Positions 1-8,942 of a DNA stretch of 31,721 nt are shown piece by piece; position 1 is the first letter of the stretch, and every line of letters starts with the position of its first letter. Made by a program: the position numbers and the translations under genes. The notes under the pieces are model-generated. The model searched no databases. It worked only from the letters and a program-made list of their open reading frames with translations, and was not told the origin of the DNA. The DNA is from Endotrypanum monterogeii (lineage: Eukaryota; Euglenozoa; Kinetoplastea; Trypanosomatida; Trypanosomatidae): NCBI GenBank assembly GCA_000333855.2, contig CM007333.1, positions 158,069 to 189,789 on the forward strand, written 5' to 3'.

Positions 1-73
1 TGCGTGTTTGTGTGTGTGTGTGTGCGTGTTTGTGTGTGAAGATTTACGCACGCGCGCACATCTATACATGTAA

Positions 74-99
74 ATATATATATATATATATATATATAT
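74..99. repeat. TA dinucleotide microsatellite
   Basis: An uninterrupted AT/TA tract of about 26 bases, self-complementary and so able to form a hairpin in RNA. It lies in the spacer before the first gene. Confidence 0.9.
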
Positions 100-470
100 C
101 TTTATTTACATGAATGGCTAGTATTTACACATGTAATCTGCGCATGTGAGTGGGCGATCTTTAGCGAGCATTCGAAAGGAAGCAATAGCAAACAAGGGAC
201 GGGAAAGGGAAGTGAGTTGAAGTATTTGCGAGACACCACCATCCACTCGTACTCCCCACCTCCCAGTTCCCCACCATCACCACGCATACACGTGTGCACG
301 AGGGATATTATCTTTTAATTACCGAGGGTAGGTGAGACAAAAAAACATATTTTGATTTTACTGCTGGTGTTGGGGCGGCGGCAGTTGTGGTGGTGTAGTT
401 CCCCTTTGCTTTCGTTTTGTGTGCGTGTATGGTTCTAGTGTTGCTGCTTTTTTTTTTTGTTTGAACTTGG

Positions 471-492
471 TCTTTTTTTTTCCTTTTTTAAG
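471..492 (+). promoter_or_regulatory. Candidate spliced-leader trans-splice acceptor for the first gene
   Basis: A nearly pure T/C tract (471-489) is followed by AAG, with the AG at 491-492. This would leave a 5' UTR of 176 bases before the ATG at 669. An in-frame ATG at 630 lies inside a CACAGA-type repeat and would be the first ATG on that transcript. Confidence 0.6.
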
Positions 493-668
493 GAGGCACG
501 TGTGTGACGGTGAACATCAGCGGCAGGACACCCTTACGTATATATTTACCGATATATACATATATACATCTGTATTTAGAAAAGCGGTACGGGGGGGAAA
601 AAAATCTTCACCCGCCCATTTTCTCGTTGATGCACAGACACACACAGACAGACAGACACACACAGACA

Positions 669-3600
669 ATGCGCAGTATTGAGCGAAAAGAGTTGATCCC
701 CAAAACGGATAGTGATCTCACTTCCCTGGCAGCAGAGAGCAACTCCCGTACGATTCCACTTGCTAGTTTGTCTGGTCCTGGCGGCGACGCGCAGCAGGTT
801 CCGGGTCTGCGCCTCATCAACTGCAAGAGCGGAGGCGGATGGGCACTTGGACCTTCCTATGCCTACTTACCCTCACACGAGGAGCAGGTGCGTGCCAAGG
901 CGAACGTCTACCAGACTTTAAACAATGAGCGAGAGGAGAGCACTGCGGCGTTACAGAGCAGTAGTGATAGTCACCGGCAAAACACGACAGTCTCCACCAG
1001 TGCAGGTAGAGTCGAGATGGCGTCGGGTGAGATCGCCCCTTCTTCAATGTACATCAGTCCTGCACAGGATATTGCGGAGGATGACGACAACACTTTTGTC
1101 GATCATGGCAGCACGTCTGCTCTGCCCAACACGAACGCCGGTGGGGCGCCGATGGGAGCTGTCAATGCTGCTACGTCTGCCGTCGCCATGTCATCCTCGT
1201 CCATGAGGAAAACCACAGCCAAGCCGCGTACGCCAGTCGTGTCGCAAGTGGGGTCACCGGTACGGCTTGCTGGGTCCATGACACCCGGTGCATCGCCCAC
1301 CAGTGCTACAGTGTATACAGGCGGTAAAGGAGCAGCAGTCAACAATGCGGCGGCGGACCGAGCACGCGACGACCCTATTCTCACACCGTTCTTGGTCCAG
1401 CAGCCAGGCGGCGAGGCAGTAGCACCTACAGCATCCCTTTCCACGCACGCAAACACTGTGACTGGTGGCGGTCCAGGCAGTAGCCCCCCGCCATCCCTTG
1501 TGGCTTCGCCGCCTTTGCCGCGTTCGACTATGGGTCTTGGTGCGCACCCAAACAATGGCACGAGCGCGGCACGCCGGGGTAACGGGGCTAGTGGCAACAC
1601 AAATCCAAGTGGTGGAAATGCAGACGTGTCAAGTGGAGGGGCTGGTTTACAGCCACAATACTCACGCATGAACTCAAGTGAGGCTGCCCCTGGCGTGGTG
1701 TATCGAGCAGCACTGCCAGGTAGCATCAAAGCGATGGTTATGGATCCGGTGGAGCCGGTGGTGTGGACCGCTGTCGGGGACGATCCACTGGCGGCGCTGC
1801 GCCTTAGTGGACGCGAGCTGACGCATTTGAAATCTATGAAGGATATTGAGCAGGTCTACTGCATGGCGGTGGTCCGGATCGCTGAGGAGCAGGGAACTAC
1901 CTTCAAGTCTCCCTCAACGTCACCCCGCTTGTCGAGCCCGATGTTGAAGGTTTCCAAAGGGGGAAAACGGAGGAAGAGCGCCCGTAACAGCTCTGGTCTC
2001 CGCAGGTCTGGGAGGCTGCGTACCACTGGCAGCGCTCTTCTCAGTCGCTGCCTTGGTAGTGGCGGCGCTGACGGTGAGGAGGACAGGTGGAGTCAGGAGA
2101 ACACTGACGTGTATGAAACACACAGCTATGACGCGACGCACAGCGGCTATCCAATGGGCCAAGACAAGCAAGGGGCCAGCTTCTCCAACTTTTTATGGTG
2201 TGGCTTAAGTCGCGGTCACATGGCCGTGGTGAACATGTCGAGCTTAGAGTATCAGCTCATTCACAATGCTCACAGTCAGACTATTAATAAGATCTGGTAC
2301 TGGGAGGCACGCAACAAGGTGTGGTCGGCGGGGCGAGATAAGGGTGTGCACATCTGGGATCCGCAGCGGCGGGTAATACTCAAGCGGCGCAACATCGCCG
2401 CGATTCTGACCGACGCAACATACGCCGAGTCATCCGACAAGGTGTTTGCGGTGGCTGGCGACGCCTGCGTGCGTGTCTTCGAGCCAAGCGGAGAGAATGT
2501 GTGTGTCCCCAAAGGGCAGGAGAATCGCATCCGGGTGAAGTCGGATGCTTCAGTCATTCAGTATCACCACAATTCCGGCCTTGTCTGGGTGGGTCTCGCC
2601 CGTGGGAGCGTTCTCATGAACGCGAACACCCTGGAAGTGGAGTGTACACTCTTGTACACTTTCAGTGCCATTTTATTTGAAGGGAACAACGCCATCATGG
2701 CCGGGCAGGAGTCGCCAAACGGGGAGGGGCGACTGATGGTGTTGGACGTCACAGACCCCAGACAGCCCTCTGTACTTGCGTACAGCAAATTTTCTGGATC
2801 AATGCCGATTGGGCTTCACGTTTTCCCTGGCACGCGCTTCGCAGTGGCGGCGCAGGAGGACCCGAAAAAGGGTTGCATGATGGCTGTTTTTGTCTACGAC
2901 GGCACAGTGGCACTGAAGCAGGCAACACCGTCTGGTGGCGCCCCCCCGCAGCGAACGGAGTGGGTGCCCCGGGGGACGGCGTCGCCGACAGCCATCGGTG
3001 TCTCCTCGTCTGCCCAACCCCTTACACATGCACCAGATCAGCCCAGCAGCAGCACAGCCTTAACTACAGTACCGACACCAATGGGAGTGAGCAACGCCAA
3101 CACACAAACCGCAGCTAATGCAGCCACGATAGACAGAGCTACTCTGCACCGAGGAGCAGTGGTGAAGACAGTGCCGGACTACCGCACCGACCGCAAGTTG
3201 GCGGTGGAGGCCGATCGATCCTCCCTGGTGGAGGCCTTCGTGCCGGATGCCCAGGACATTAAGAACGCCTTGAAGCATCTTGTGAAGACCACTGACGAGG
3301 TGCGACAGTCTTTAGTTCACCAGCGCTCCGCAGAGGCCATTCTGGCTGACTTCACCCGAGTACTGCGTGGACGGCAGCAGTGGCTGTTCGAGCAAGGCTC
3401 ACTGACGAGTCTTCCCGTGCTGCCCAGCGCTGTGATTGACCGCATTGACCTCGATTATGCCACTGCCGAGGGAAAGACGATCGCGACGTCTATCGAGCAG
3501 CTGCAGCAGATGTACACGGCAGCGCTGGCAAAACTGGAGCAGGTTGTGAGGGACTCCAGAGACGCCGCCGGCGCCGGCGACGAGAGCAGAACTGGCGTAT

Positions 3601-6281
3601 CAGGTTTCCCAGCCGCCTCGTCGTCTTCATTGCGTCAAGAGCGACAGGTGTCATCCACGCTGCTCAAGGGACACCTAGTTCTCGACAACAACACGAAAGA
3701 CCAGCAACTTGGACGAGTCTTGGTCGCTGGTGCGCGCCGCCCGCCTGATGTGCACTTCGCCGAGCGAGACAGGCTGCCGGACGAATACACCCGTCACCAG
3801 AGTGACGTTCCCCTCTCTGCCTCAGGAATGGAGGACTCGACTCCCCCCTCATGGGCACTGCAGCTCGCAACTACCTTGCAGCGGGAGCGGACACTGCATA
3901 CACAGCAGCTGAACGCACTACAGCTGCAGGCCGAGCGTCTTGCCGAGCGCAACACAGCCCTATCTGCTGCGTTCGTGCGTCTCCAGGCGCACATAGCGGC
4001 CCTAGGGCAGCAAAGGCTTGCCTCGATGATGGAGTCCGACTCCATGGACACTGCCACGGCGGCCTCAGATGAGACACCAACGGACTTGTCGCCGCCGCAC
4101 CGCCAGCCACCACAGGTCCACTACGTGCAGCAGCGTTTCCCATTTTCCTCAACGCAGTACAAGGCTGCCGCGGCAATTTTTACGAAGCTCAGTCATGGTC
4201 AGTACCACAAACCCAAGCACGTGCACCGATCCACAAACGCTCTCGTGAAGGCAATCGACGAAGTAGTGCGGCTTGCTTACTATCAACGTCGGCGAAGTGA
4301 TGAACGAGACGCACTGGGTGGCACCCTTTCCATGGCCCAGTCGTTGGCTGGCGCGGGAGGCGCAGCTAGCATTGGCGAGCGAGACGGGAGCACCGAGACG
4401 GATTTATTGTGCACGCAGCGTCCGCTTAAACAGGATGAGTTCCTGTCAGCGTCCTCGCAGTCAGTGGTGCCAGCGCTAGAGGCGCCCTTCTCATCGGAAG
4501 GGGCAGGGGGAGCGCCCGGGGAGCGCAACAGCGCTGCTGCCATCACTGACGATTTGCTGCTCAACCGTCCCATCACTTCTTTATCCGGCGTTTGCTCCAT
4601 GTTGGAGCTAGAGCTGCGAAACTTGACAGAGCGCAATGCGGAGGTGGCTTCACTCTGGGCACGTTTGCAGTGCATTGCTCTGCAGCCGCACGTGGAAAGT
4701 GCCAGCGGTCGTGTCATTGGGCAGCCCGCGACGCCTGCTGGCTTTGCCACGGCCGTGGCGACGGGCAAGGTCACCACGGCTTTTGAGGCCGAGCTTTGGG
4801 AACACGGCCCCGCTGCAGTCGCTACAACCGACTTGATGCCGGGCGGGGGGAGGCCTTCGCTGGAGATTCAGCTGATGACGGCGCGTGTTCTCCAGGCTGT
4901 GTGCTGGGCGGAGTGTGTGCAGACGGTTCTGTGCGAGCTGACGCACGCGGAGGGAGTTGATAGCGTCTTTCTTACGGGCTGTGTACACAACGCTCTCATC
5001 TCACCGCGTGCGATGGCTGTCGACGGGTGTGGCGGTGGGGCAGAGGCTGTGGTGCGGGGCCAAGGTCCACTCAAGGTCCTGGACTACGAGTCTTCGCAGG
5101 AGCAGTCGATGGTGCTTGGGAGGGTCAGTCGCGTGAGTCAATCCGCTGCGCTGGAGATTTTCAGCACTTCGCGCGTCCGCGAAGGGCTGTGTCAGCAGCA
5201 GTGCTGGAACCAGGGGCAATACAAGGAAGGCGCCATTGGAGCTGTGGTCTTCGCTGACAGCGACCTTCAGCTGCGCCGTCTACCGGGAGCCCTACACTGG
5301 TCGCTGGCTGCGCTGCGGCTTCTTTTCGCTTTCTTGTCAGATGCAGAGACTCGACTGCTTGCTTGTGGGAGCCAAAGCTGCAGCGATGATGCGTCCAGGG
5401 TGAGTGACGAAGAGGTGCTTACGCCAGGCAATCAGAGGGCAGGCACCACGATCCTTGGAAGGAATGATAACGTGGCCTTTACCCGGACTTTGTCAGCAGT
5501 TGGTGTCGCCATGACACACTGGGCAATGTTTCTGGTGAACCTTCAAGCTGATCTCACAGCTGTACATCACGCAGCGCGGCTTTACCATGCTTGGTGCTCG
5601 AGGTCATCCGCCCCCTCGCCAACCGCTAGCGCTACATCGCTGCTGTCTCACAGGATCGGTGGTGCAGCTCAGAACCCTTCAAGGAAGGCGAATGGCGCTG
5701 GTGGCAGTGGTGGCGGCAGCATGAACGAACAGCGTGGGTCCTCGGCAGACACGCGTGTATCGGCATCCGCAGCCGTTCCGGCCGACTTGGATTCCTTCAA
5801 TGTTCTTGCGACATCCCTGAGCTCGAAAGGCAAGCTGTTACTGTTGTACATGCAATGGCACTTCCCAGGATACTCCATGATGTCCGGCGACGGTGCCGCG
5901 ACACCGACAGACGGTGCGAACAGGACATCCGAGCCAGTCGGCGCGACTTCTTTCTCCCTGCTGTCCTCTGGTGTGCCGACCCTCTTCACATCGGAGGAGG
6001 AGAATATTGCAGCTTCCACTACCGCGGCAATAGTACCGTGCAAGACTGCAGCGTGTTTTCGCGTGCTTAGTGACACCGTGGCGAAGACGGAGCAGCTTCT
6101 TCGGCGTGTGCGACTCTTGCTTGCGTACACGCACGCAATCCGCGTCCGCGCTTTTATGGGGTTGGAGGGCAGTCATGACAAGCTGGTGACGCAGACCGTC
6201 GTGTCCTTCGCGTCGGCAGTCGCCACCGACACAGACGCTCGTGTTCCCACAGAGCAGGAGAAGACCTTCCTGCGCAGTTGA
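669..6281 (+). CDS. Large beta-propeller and coiled-coil protein, function unknown
   Basis: The frame encodes about 1870 residues from the ATG at 669. That start is preferred because the in-frame sequence upstream, including an ATG at 630, is translated microsatellite (His/Thr/Gln-rich). Residues 1 to about 340 are low-complexity Ser/Ala/Gly/Pro/Thr. Residues about 342-746 look like a degenerate WD40-type beta-propeller: VVWTAVGDD, KIWYWEARNKVWSAGRDKGV followed by HIWD, and VFAVAGDACVRVFE are blade-like strands with W-D or W-x ends. A basic low-complexity insert interrupts the first blades. Helical, probably coiled-coil segments follow at about 855-965 and 1061-1118. The remaining C-terminal 750 residues are Ala/Leu-rich and helical, with further low-complexity loops. 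There is no signal peptide, membrane segment or catalytic motif. Propeller plus coiled coil suggests a scaffold (cytoskeletal, trafficking or signalling), but that is inference. Some WD40-containing inositol phosphatases have similar blades; no phosphatase domain is visible here. Confidence 0.9.
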   Translation: MRSIERKELIPKTDSDLTSLAAESNSRTIPLASLSGPGGDAQQVPGLRLINCKSGGGWALGPSYAYLPSHEEQVRAKANVYQTLNNEREESTAALQSSSDSHRQNTTVSTSAGRVEMASGEIAPSSMYISPAQDIAEDDDNTFVDHGSTSALPNTNAGGAPMGAVNAATSAVAMSSSSMRKTTAKPRTPVVSQVGSPVRLAGSMTPGASPTSATVYTGGKGAAVNNAAADRARDDPILTPFLVQQPGGEAVAPTASLSTHANTVTGGGPGSSPPPSLVASPPLPRSTMGLGAHPNNGTSAARRGNGASGNTNPSGGNADVSSGGAGLQPQYSRMNSSEAAPGVVYRAALPGSIKAMVMDPVEPVVWTAVGDDPLAALRLSGRELTHLKSMKDIEQVYCMAVVRIAEEQGTTFKSPSTSPRLSSPMLKVSKGGKRRKSARNSSGLRRSGRLRTTGSALLSRCLGSGGADGEEDRWSQENTDVYETHSYDATHSGYPMGQDKQGASFSNFLWCGLSRGHMAVVNMSSLEYQLIHNAHSQTINKIWYWEARNKVWSAGRDKGVHIWDPQRRVILKRRNIAAILTDATYAESSDKVFAVAGDACVRVFEPSGENVCVPKGQENRIRVKSDASVIQYHHNSGLVWVGLARGSVLMNANTLEVECTLLYTFSAILFEGNNAIMAGQESPNGEGRLMVLDVTDPRQPSVLAYSKFSGSMPIGLHVFPGTRFAVAAQEDPKKGCMMAVFVYDGTVALKQATPSGGAPPQRTEWVPRGTASPTAIGVSSSAQPLTHAPDQPSSSTALTTVPTPMGVSNANTQTAANAATIDRATLHRGAVVKTVPDYRTDRKLAVEADRSSLVEAFVPDAQDIKNALKHLVKTTDEVRQSLVHQRSAEAILADFTRVLRGRQQWLFEQGSLTSLPVLPSAVIDRIDLDYATAEGKTIATSIEQLQQMYTAALAKLEQVVRDSRDAAGAGDESRTGVSGFPAASSSSLRQERQVSSTLLKGHLVLDNNTKDQQLGRVLVAGARRPPDVHFAERDRLPDEYTRHQSDVPLSASGMEDSTPPSWALQLATTLQRERTLHTQQLNALQLQAERLAERNTALSAAFVRLQAHIAALGQQRLASMMESDSMDTATAASDETPTDLSPPHRQPPQVHYVQQRFPFSSTQYKAAAAIFTKLSHGQYHKPKHVHRSTNALVKAIDEVVRLAYYQRRRSDERDALGGTLSMAQSLAGAGGAASIGERDGSTETDLLCTQRPLKQDEFLSASSQSVVPALEAPFSSEGAGGAPGERNSAAAITDDLLLNRPITSLSGVCSMLELELRNLTERNAEVASLWARLQCIALQPHVESASGRVIGQPATPAGFATAVATGKVTTAFEAELWEHGPAAVATTDLMPGGGRPSLEIQLMTARVLQAVCWAECVQTVLCELTHAEGVDSVFLTGCVHNALISPRAMAVDGCGGGAEAVVRGQGPLKVLDYESSQEQSMVLGRVSRVSQSAALEIFSTSRVREGLCQQQCWNQGQYKEGAIGAVVFADSDLQLRRLPGALHWSLAALRLLFAFLSDAETRLLACGSQSCSDDASRVSDEEVLTPGNQRAGTTILGRNDNVAFTRTLSAVGVAMTHWAMFLVNLQADLTAVHHAARLYHAWCSRSSAPSPTASATSLLSHRIGGAAQNPSRKANGAGGSGGGSMNEQRGSSADTRVSASAAVPADLDSFNVLATSLSSKGKLLLLYMQWHFPGYSMMSGDGAATPTDGANRTSEPVGATSFSLLSSGVPTLFTSEEENIAASTTAAIVPCKTAACFRVLSDTVAKTEQLLRRVRLLLAYTHAIRVRAFMGLEGSHDKLVTQTVVSFASAVATDTDARVPTEQEKTFLRS

Positions 6282-6576
6282 GCAACAGAAAAGAAAAATA
6301 ATAACGAAGCTAAGTGAATCAGTGATGCCGATGCCCCAGCGATATTCCAGTCGAGGTGTGACTGTGTACCGATGCGAGTCAGGCATGCTTTCGCTACCCT
6401 CTTTGCGTGCTCCCCGTTCCCACACGAGCGCACGCGCGCACACAGGCACGCACCGCAACACGTTTCCCCCTGGAAGGAAAAAAAAATTATCCTTGGGAAT
6501 TTCGTTTCACATACGCTTCAGTACAATTTTTTTTTTTCGTCAATGCTCTACTCGCATCCTTTTTTTTTCTTCTCTC

Positions 6577-6596
6577 TGTGTGTGTGTGTGTGTGTG
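6577..6596. repeat. TG microsatellite
   Basis: A perfect TG run of 20 bases directly after a pyrimidine tract, about 300 bases beyond the stop codon of the first gene. A CA-rich stretch lies further downstream in the same gap. Confidence 0.9.
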
Positions 6597-6983
6597 CTAA
6601 CGTAGAGGAGTTACATGGGTGTGGGGGGAACCACCCAGAGCTTCGTTCCTTGTCTGTATTCTTGGATGCGAAAAAGTCGATACACACAAACAGCGGCGCC
6701 CCGCTACTTTTCTCCAGAGAAATACGTAAGTTTTTAGTAGTAGGCTGCCCTCCTGCCCCGCCGTCAATGCGGTCGTTATTATTATTATTTTTTTTCTGTA
6801 GGCATGTGCCTATGGATGAACTTAGCGAAATCAACCCTTCCCCTGGTACACATACACACACCCACCTACACACCCGAAAGCACAGTCATGTGAATACCAC
6901 TTCCTCGGCCCGTTAAAATTGCTTGCTTAAGCCATGCTTCGAATGCACCTCGCACGTTGTCAGCACGTCAAGTGGTTTGGGTG

Positions 6984-7003
6984 TATTCTTTTTTTTTAAA
7001 TAG
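6984..7003 (+). promoter_or_regulatory. Candidate trans-splice acceptor for the second gene
   Basis: A T-rich tract (6984-6997) runs into AAATAG, with the AG at 7002-7003. If used, the first ATG on the mRNA would be at 7032, in frame with the gene and 85 codons upstream of the preferred start. A second candidate follows the C/T-rich stretch at 7048-7079, with an AG at 7142-7143. Confidence 0.45.
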
Positions 7004-7286
7004 GAGGAGCTGCACCCACCCCCTTCATCCTATGGCAAGTCCGAAAGTCGCCCCTCCCTCCCCATTCTTTCTCTCTTTTAACCCCCAAATGCTTATGATA
7101 CGCGTGTTTTGTACTGCACTCTTCCCTCTCCGTCGCGCGAGAGACAAATCTACGCCGTGGTCCTCTGTTTCGTGTCTAAGCGCAGTACTTCCAAGAACTA
7201 GGACGTGTACACATACGCAAACTAATTCATGTTGGTGCGCGCTGCCAGCGACAGGGCAGAGTATCTTGCGTTACCTGTTCATAGCA

Positions 7287-8264
7287 ATGGATGTGTTGAA
7301 CCTCATTTCGTTGGCCATTGATCTCCATGACTACCCAGGCTACGCAGCATGCACCCGTGCCACTGAATATCCTGGTCTTGCTCTGTGCGAGTACAGCGCA
7401 GCCACCGGTATGCGCTACACAGTGCCACTCGGCTATGCAGCCTCGGTTGTCCACTTCTACCTCTATCGCCGCCGACGCTTATCTTTCGCGGATCGCGCGC
7501 TAGTCAAGCTACACCATAGCTTCTATCCTAGCGCTGGCTACAGTACACCGATCGGCATCGTGGGCGGTATCCTCTGGGACGCGCGGTGTTTCGTGCAAGA
7601 GCTGACGCCGGAGGCTCTGGAGGCTTCGATGGCGCGGGAGAAGGCAGCTGCTGTGATGGCAGCAGAGCAGTACAAGGAACGTCGTCGCGCTGCGCAAGGG
7701 CATCTAGAAAAGAAACAGTCGCTCGTCTCCAGGGCACTCATACGGCTGCGGCTGTGCGAGGATCCCGTTCAAAAAGAACTTGAGCGCATTGGGCTTGGGG
7801 AGGGTAGCGTTGCATGGGAAGCGATGCTGGTGCCGCAGGGGTATCTCTGGACACAGTTGCACTCCCTTGTGCATGACCCCGCGCGATACCGTGGCTACGC
7901 CGCACCTGTGGTGGTCGGTGGTGCAGTCCCCGTTGAAGAAAATGCGGGTTTTAGCTATTCCACTGGTGTTGTGAGTACCGCGTGCGCCACGTCTCGTAGC
8001 TGTTCATCGACGTCGAAAGCATTTTTTGCAAAGCCGCAAGTGGATGCTGTCGTAAGTCGCTTAGGGGGTCTGCGCGCCTCGTCGGAGGATGATCGCTGGA
8101 TGCGCACATCCGGTCGCTGTGGCGCGTACGGCATTATCGGGATGTTGCTGACGTGGAACAGCGGTGGCGCTCTTTTTCGTGCCATGATGGGGCTCGGCCT
8201 TGGTGTGACCGTCGGCAGTTTTCTTTCTGCGACGCGATTGGACCAGTTGTTCACTCACCTCTGA
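7287..8264 (+). CDS. Unrecognised protein with a glycine-rich C-terminal membrane-like segment
   Basis: From the ATG at 7287 the protein has 325 residues. This start has a good context (purine at -3, G at +4) and begins where the sequence becomes protein-like. Alternative in-frame ATGs at 7032 and 7089 would add 85 or 66 residues; the stretch after 7089 (MLMIRVFCTALFPLRRARDK) resembles a mitochondrial presequence, so a longer form is possible. The N-terminal part has a Gly/Tyr/Ala stretch followed by a basic run (YRRRRL). The middle (about residues 110-155) is an Ala/Glu/Lys/Arg helix, probably coiled coil. The extreme C-terminus has a hydrophobic glycine motif (GLGLGVTVGS), the kind of helix-packing pattern found in small mitochondrial inner-membrane proteins such as Mic10. 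I do not recognise the family. A mitochondrial membrane location is a guess from this motif and the possible presequence. Confidence 0.85.
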   Translation: MDVLNLISLAIDLHDYPGYAACTRATEYPGLALCEYSAATGMRYTVPLGYAASVVHFYLYRRRRLSFADRALVKLHHSFYPSAGYSTPIGIVGGILWDARCFVQELTPEALEASMAREKAAAVMAAEQYKERRRAAQGHLEKKQSLVSRALIRLRLCEDPVQKELERIGLGEGSVAWEAMLVPQGYLWTQLHSLVHDPARYRGYAAPVVVGGAVPVEENAGFSYSTGVVSTACATSRSCSSTSKAFFAKPQVDAVVSRLGGLRASSEDDRWMRTSGRCGAYGIIGMLLTWNSGGALFRAMMGLGLGVTVGSFLSATRLDQLFTHL

Positions 8265-8726
8265 CGTTTCTGTGGTTGTGTTACATTCATTTGCAGATGG
8301 TCATTACAGAGAAGCGCAAAGGAAAAGAAGGGTGTTGACAACAAGGGCAGACCATGCAGGTATCGGTTGTAGAAATCTAGACAGGTCTGTCTGTTCGAAG
8401 TGTGTGCGGCTGCATGCTGAGGAGGAGAAGGGGGGAGGCGGGGGTTTTCTCTGCCTCTGTTGCTCGAATCGCCTACTCCTGACTCTTTCCCGTGAGCTTA
8501 TCGTTTTCGCTTCGCGCCACAGGGGTGTGTGTGTGTGTGTGTGAATGCTCCCTCTCTACAAAAAAAAAAAACATGTGCGCACCGAAGACCAAAGGCGGGT
8601 GCAATGCGTGAACCACATGAGAAGAAGGGAGGGAAAGGGGCAGATGGGAAGGCTGCTCTCGCAAAACTGCTGTGTGACACAGTTTCTTGGAACTAGGCGT
8701 GATGATGTTCACAGGCGCTGTGATTT

Positions 8727-8782
8727 CGTTCTCCCTTCTTCTTTCTATTCATACTACGTCTTATCATCACTCTTCTACACAG
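8727..8782 (+). promoter_or_regulatory. Candidate trans-splice acceptor for the MCU-like gene
   Basis: A long C/T-rich stretch ends in ACACAG, with the AG at 8781-8782. The next ATG downstream is the one chosen for the gene (8943), giving a 160-base leader made mostly of CA repeat. This supports the start codon. Confidence 0.6.
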
Positions 8783-8797
8783 TCGCCCATACATTCA

Positions 8798-8848
<51 letters not shown>

Positions 8849-8879
8849 ACACACACATACACATACACATACACATACA
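8798..8879. repeat. CA microsatellite in the predicted 5' UTR of the MCU-like gene
   Basis: Perfect CA from 8798 to about 8842, then imperfect ACACAT/ACATAC units to about 8879. It lies between the splice-acceptor candidate and the start codon, so it should be part of the mature mRNA leader. Confidence 0.95.
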
Positions 8880-8942
8880 GGTACGCTGCACGTGACGGAG
8901 AGCGGCTCGTAGTTTACCTCTCCAACAGTCTCTCAAACCGTG

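Larger units (their letters stand above)
1..492. other. Intergenic region with microsatellites upstream of the first gene
   Basis: No convincing gene is seen here. The stretch starts with an imperfect TG tract (about 1-37), followed by a TA tract (about 74-99). It ends in T-rich DNA that leads into a splice-acceptor-like AG. The short open frames on either strand are low in complexity. This is probably the 3' UTR and intergenic spacer of a gene lying to the left of the window. Confidence 0.7.
6282..7286. other. Intergenic region between the propeller gene and the next gene
   Basis: No separate gene is recognised. It contains poly-T tracts, a TG tract (6577-6596), an ATT repeat near 6777, an imperfect CA stretch (about 6848-6873) and a strong T tract followed by TAG at 7001-7003. 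From 7032 the sequence is open in frame with the next gene, so its 3' part may be coding. Confidence 0.6.
8265..8942. other. Intergenic region before the MCU-like gene
   Basis: No gene is recognised. It contains a TG tract (8525-8543), a poly-A run near 8560, a long pyrimidine tract ending in a likely splice acceptor (8781-8782) and a large CA microsatellite that falls in the predicted 5' UTR of the next gene. Confidence 0.7.

Noticed and set aside
504..668. In-frame N-terminal extension of the first gene from a GTG at 504 or the ATG at 630
   Set aside because: GTG is not a credible start in this kind of nuclear genome, and the extension is translated TA and CACAGA repeat. The ATG at 630 remains possible but less likely than 669.
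1103..1729. Open frame of 208 codons on the - strand inside the first gene
   Set aside because: It lies wholly within the low-complexity, GC-rich part of the propeller gene. Such codon use opens the antisense frame, and its protein has no independent features.
4283..4777. Open frame of 164 codons on the - strand
   Set aside because: It is antisense to the C-terminal half of the propeller gene, has a biased Ser/Arg/Ala composition, and has no acceptor signal on that strand.
5838..6461. Open frame of 207 codons on the - strand across the end of the first gene
   Set aside because: It mostly overlaps the real gene and continues into intergenic DNA. The composition is not protein-like, and it opposes the direction of the cluster.
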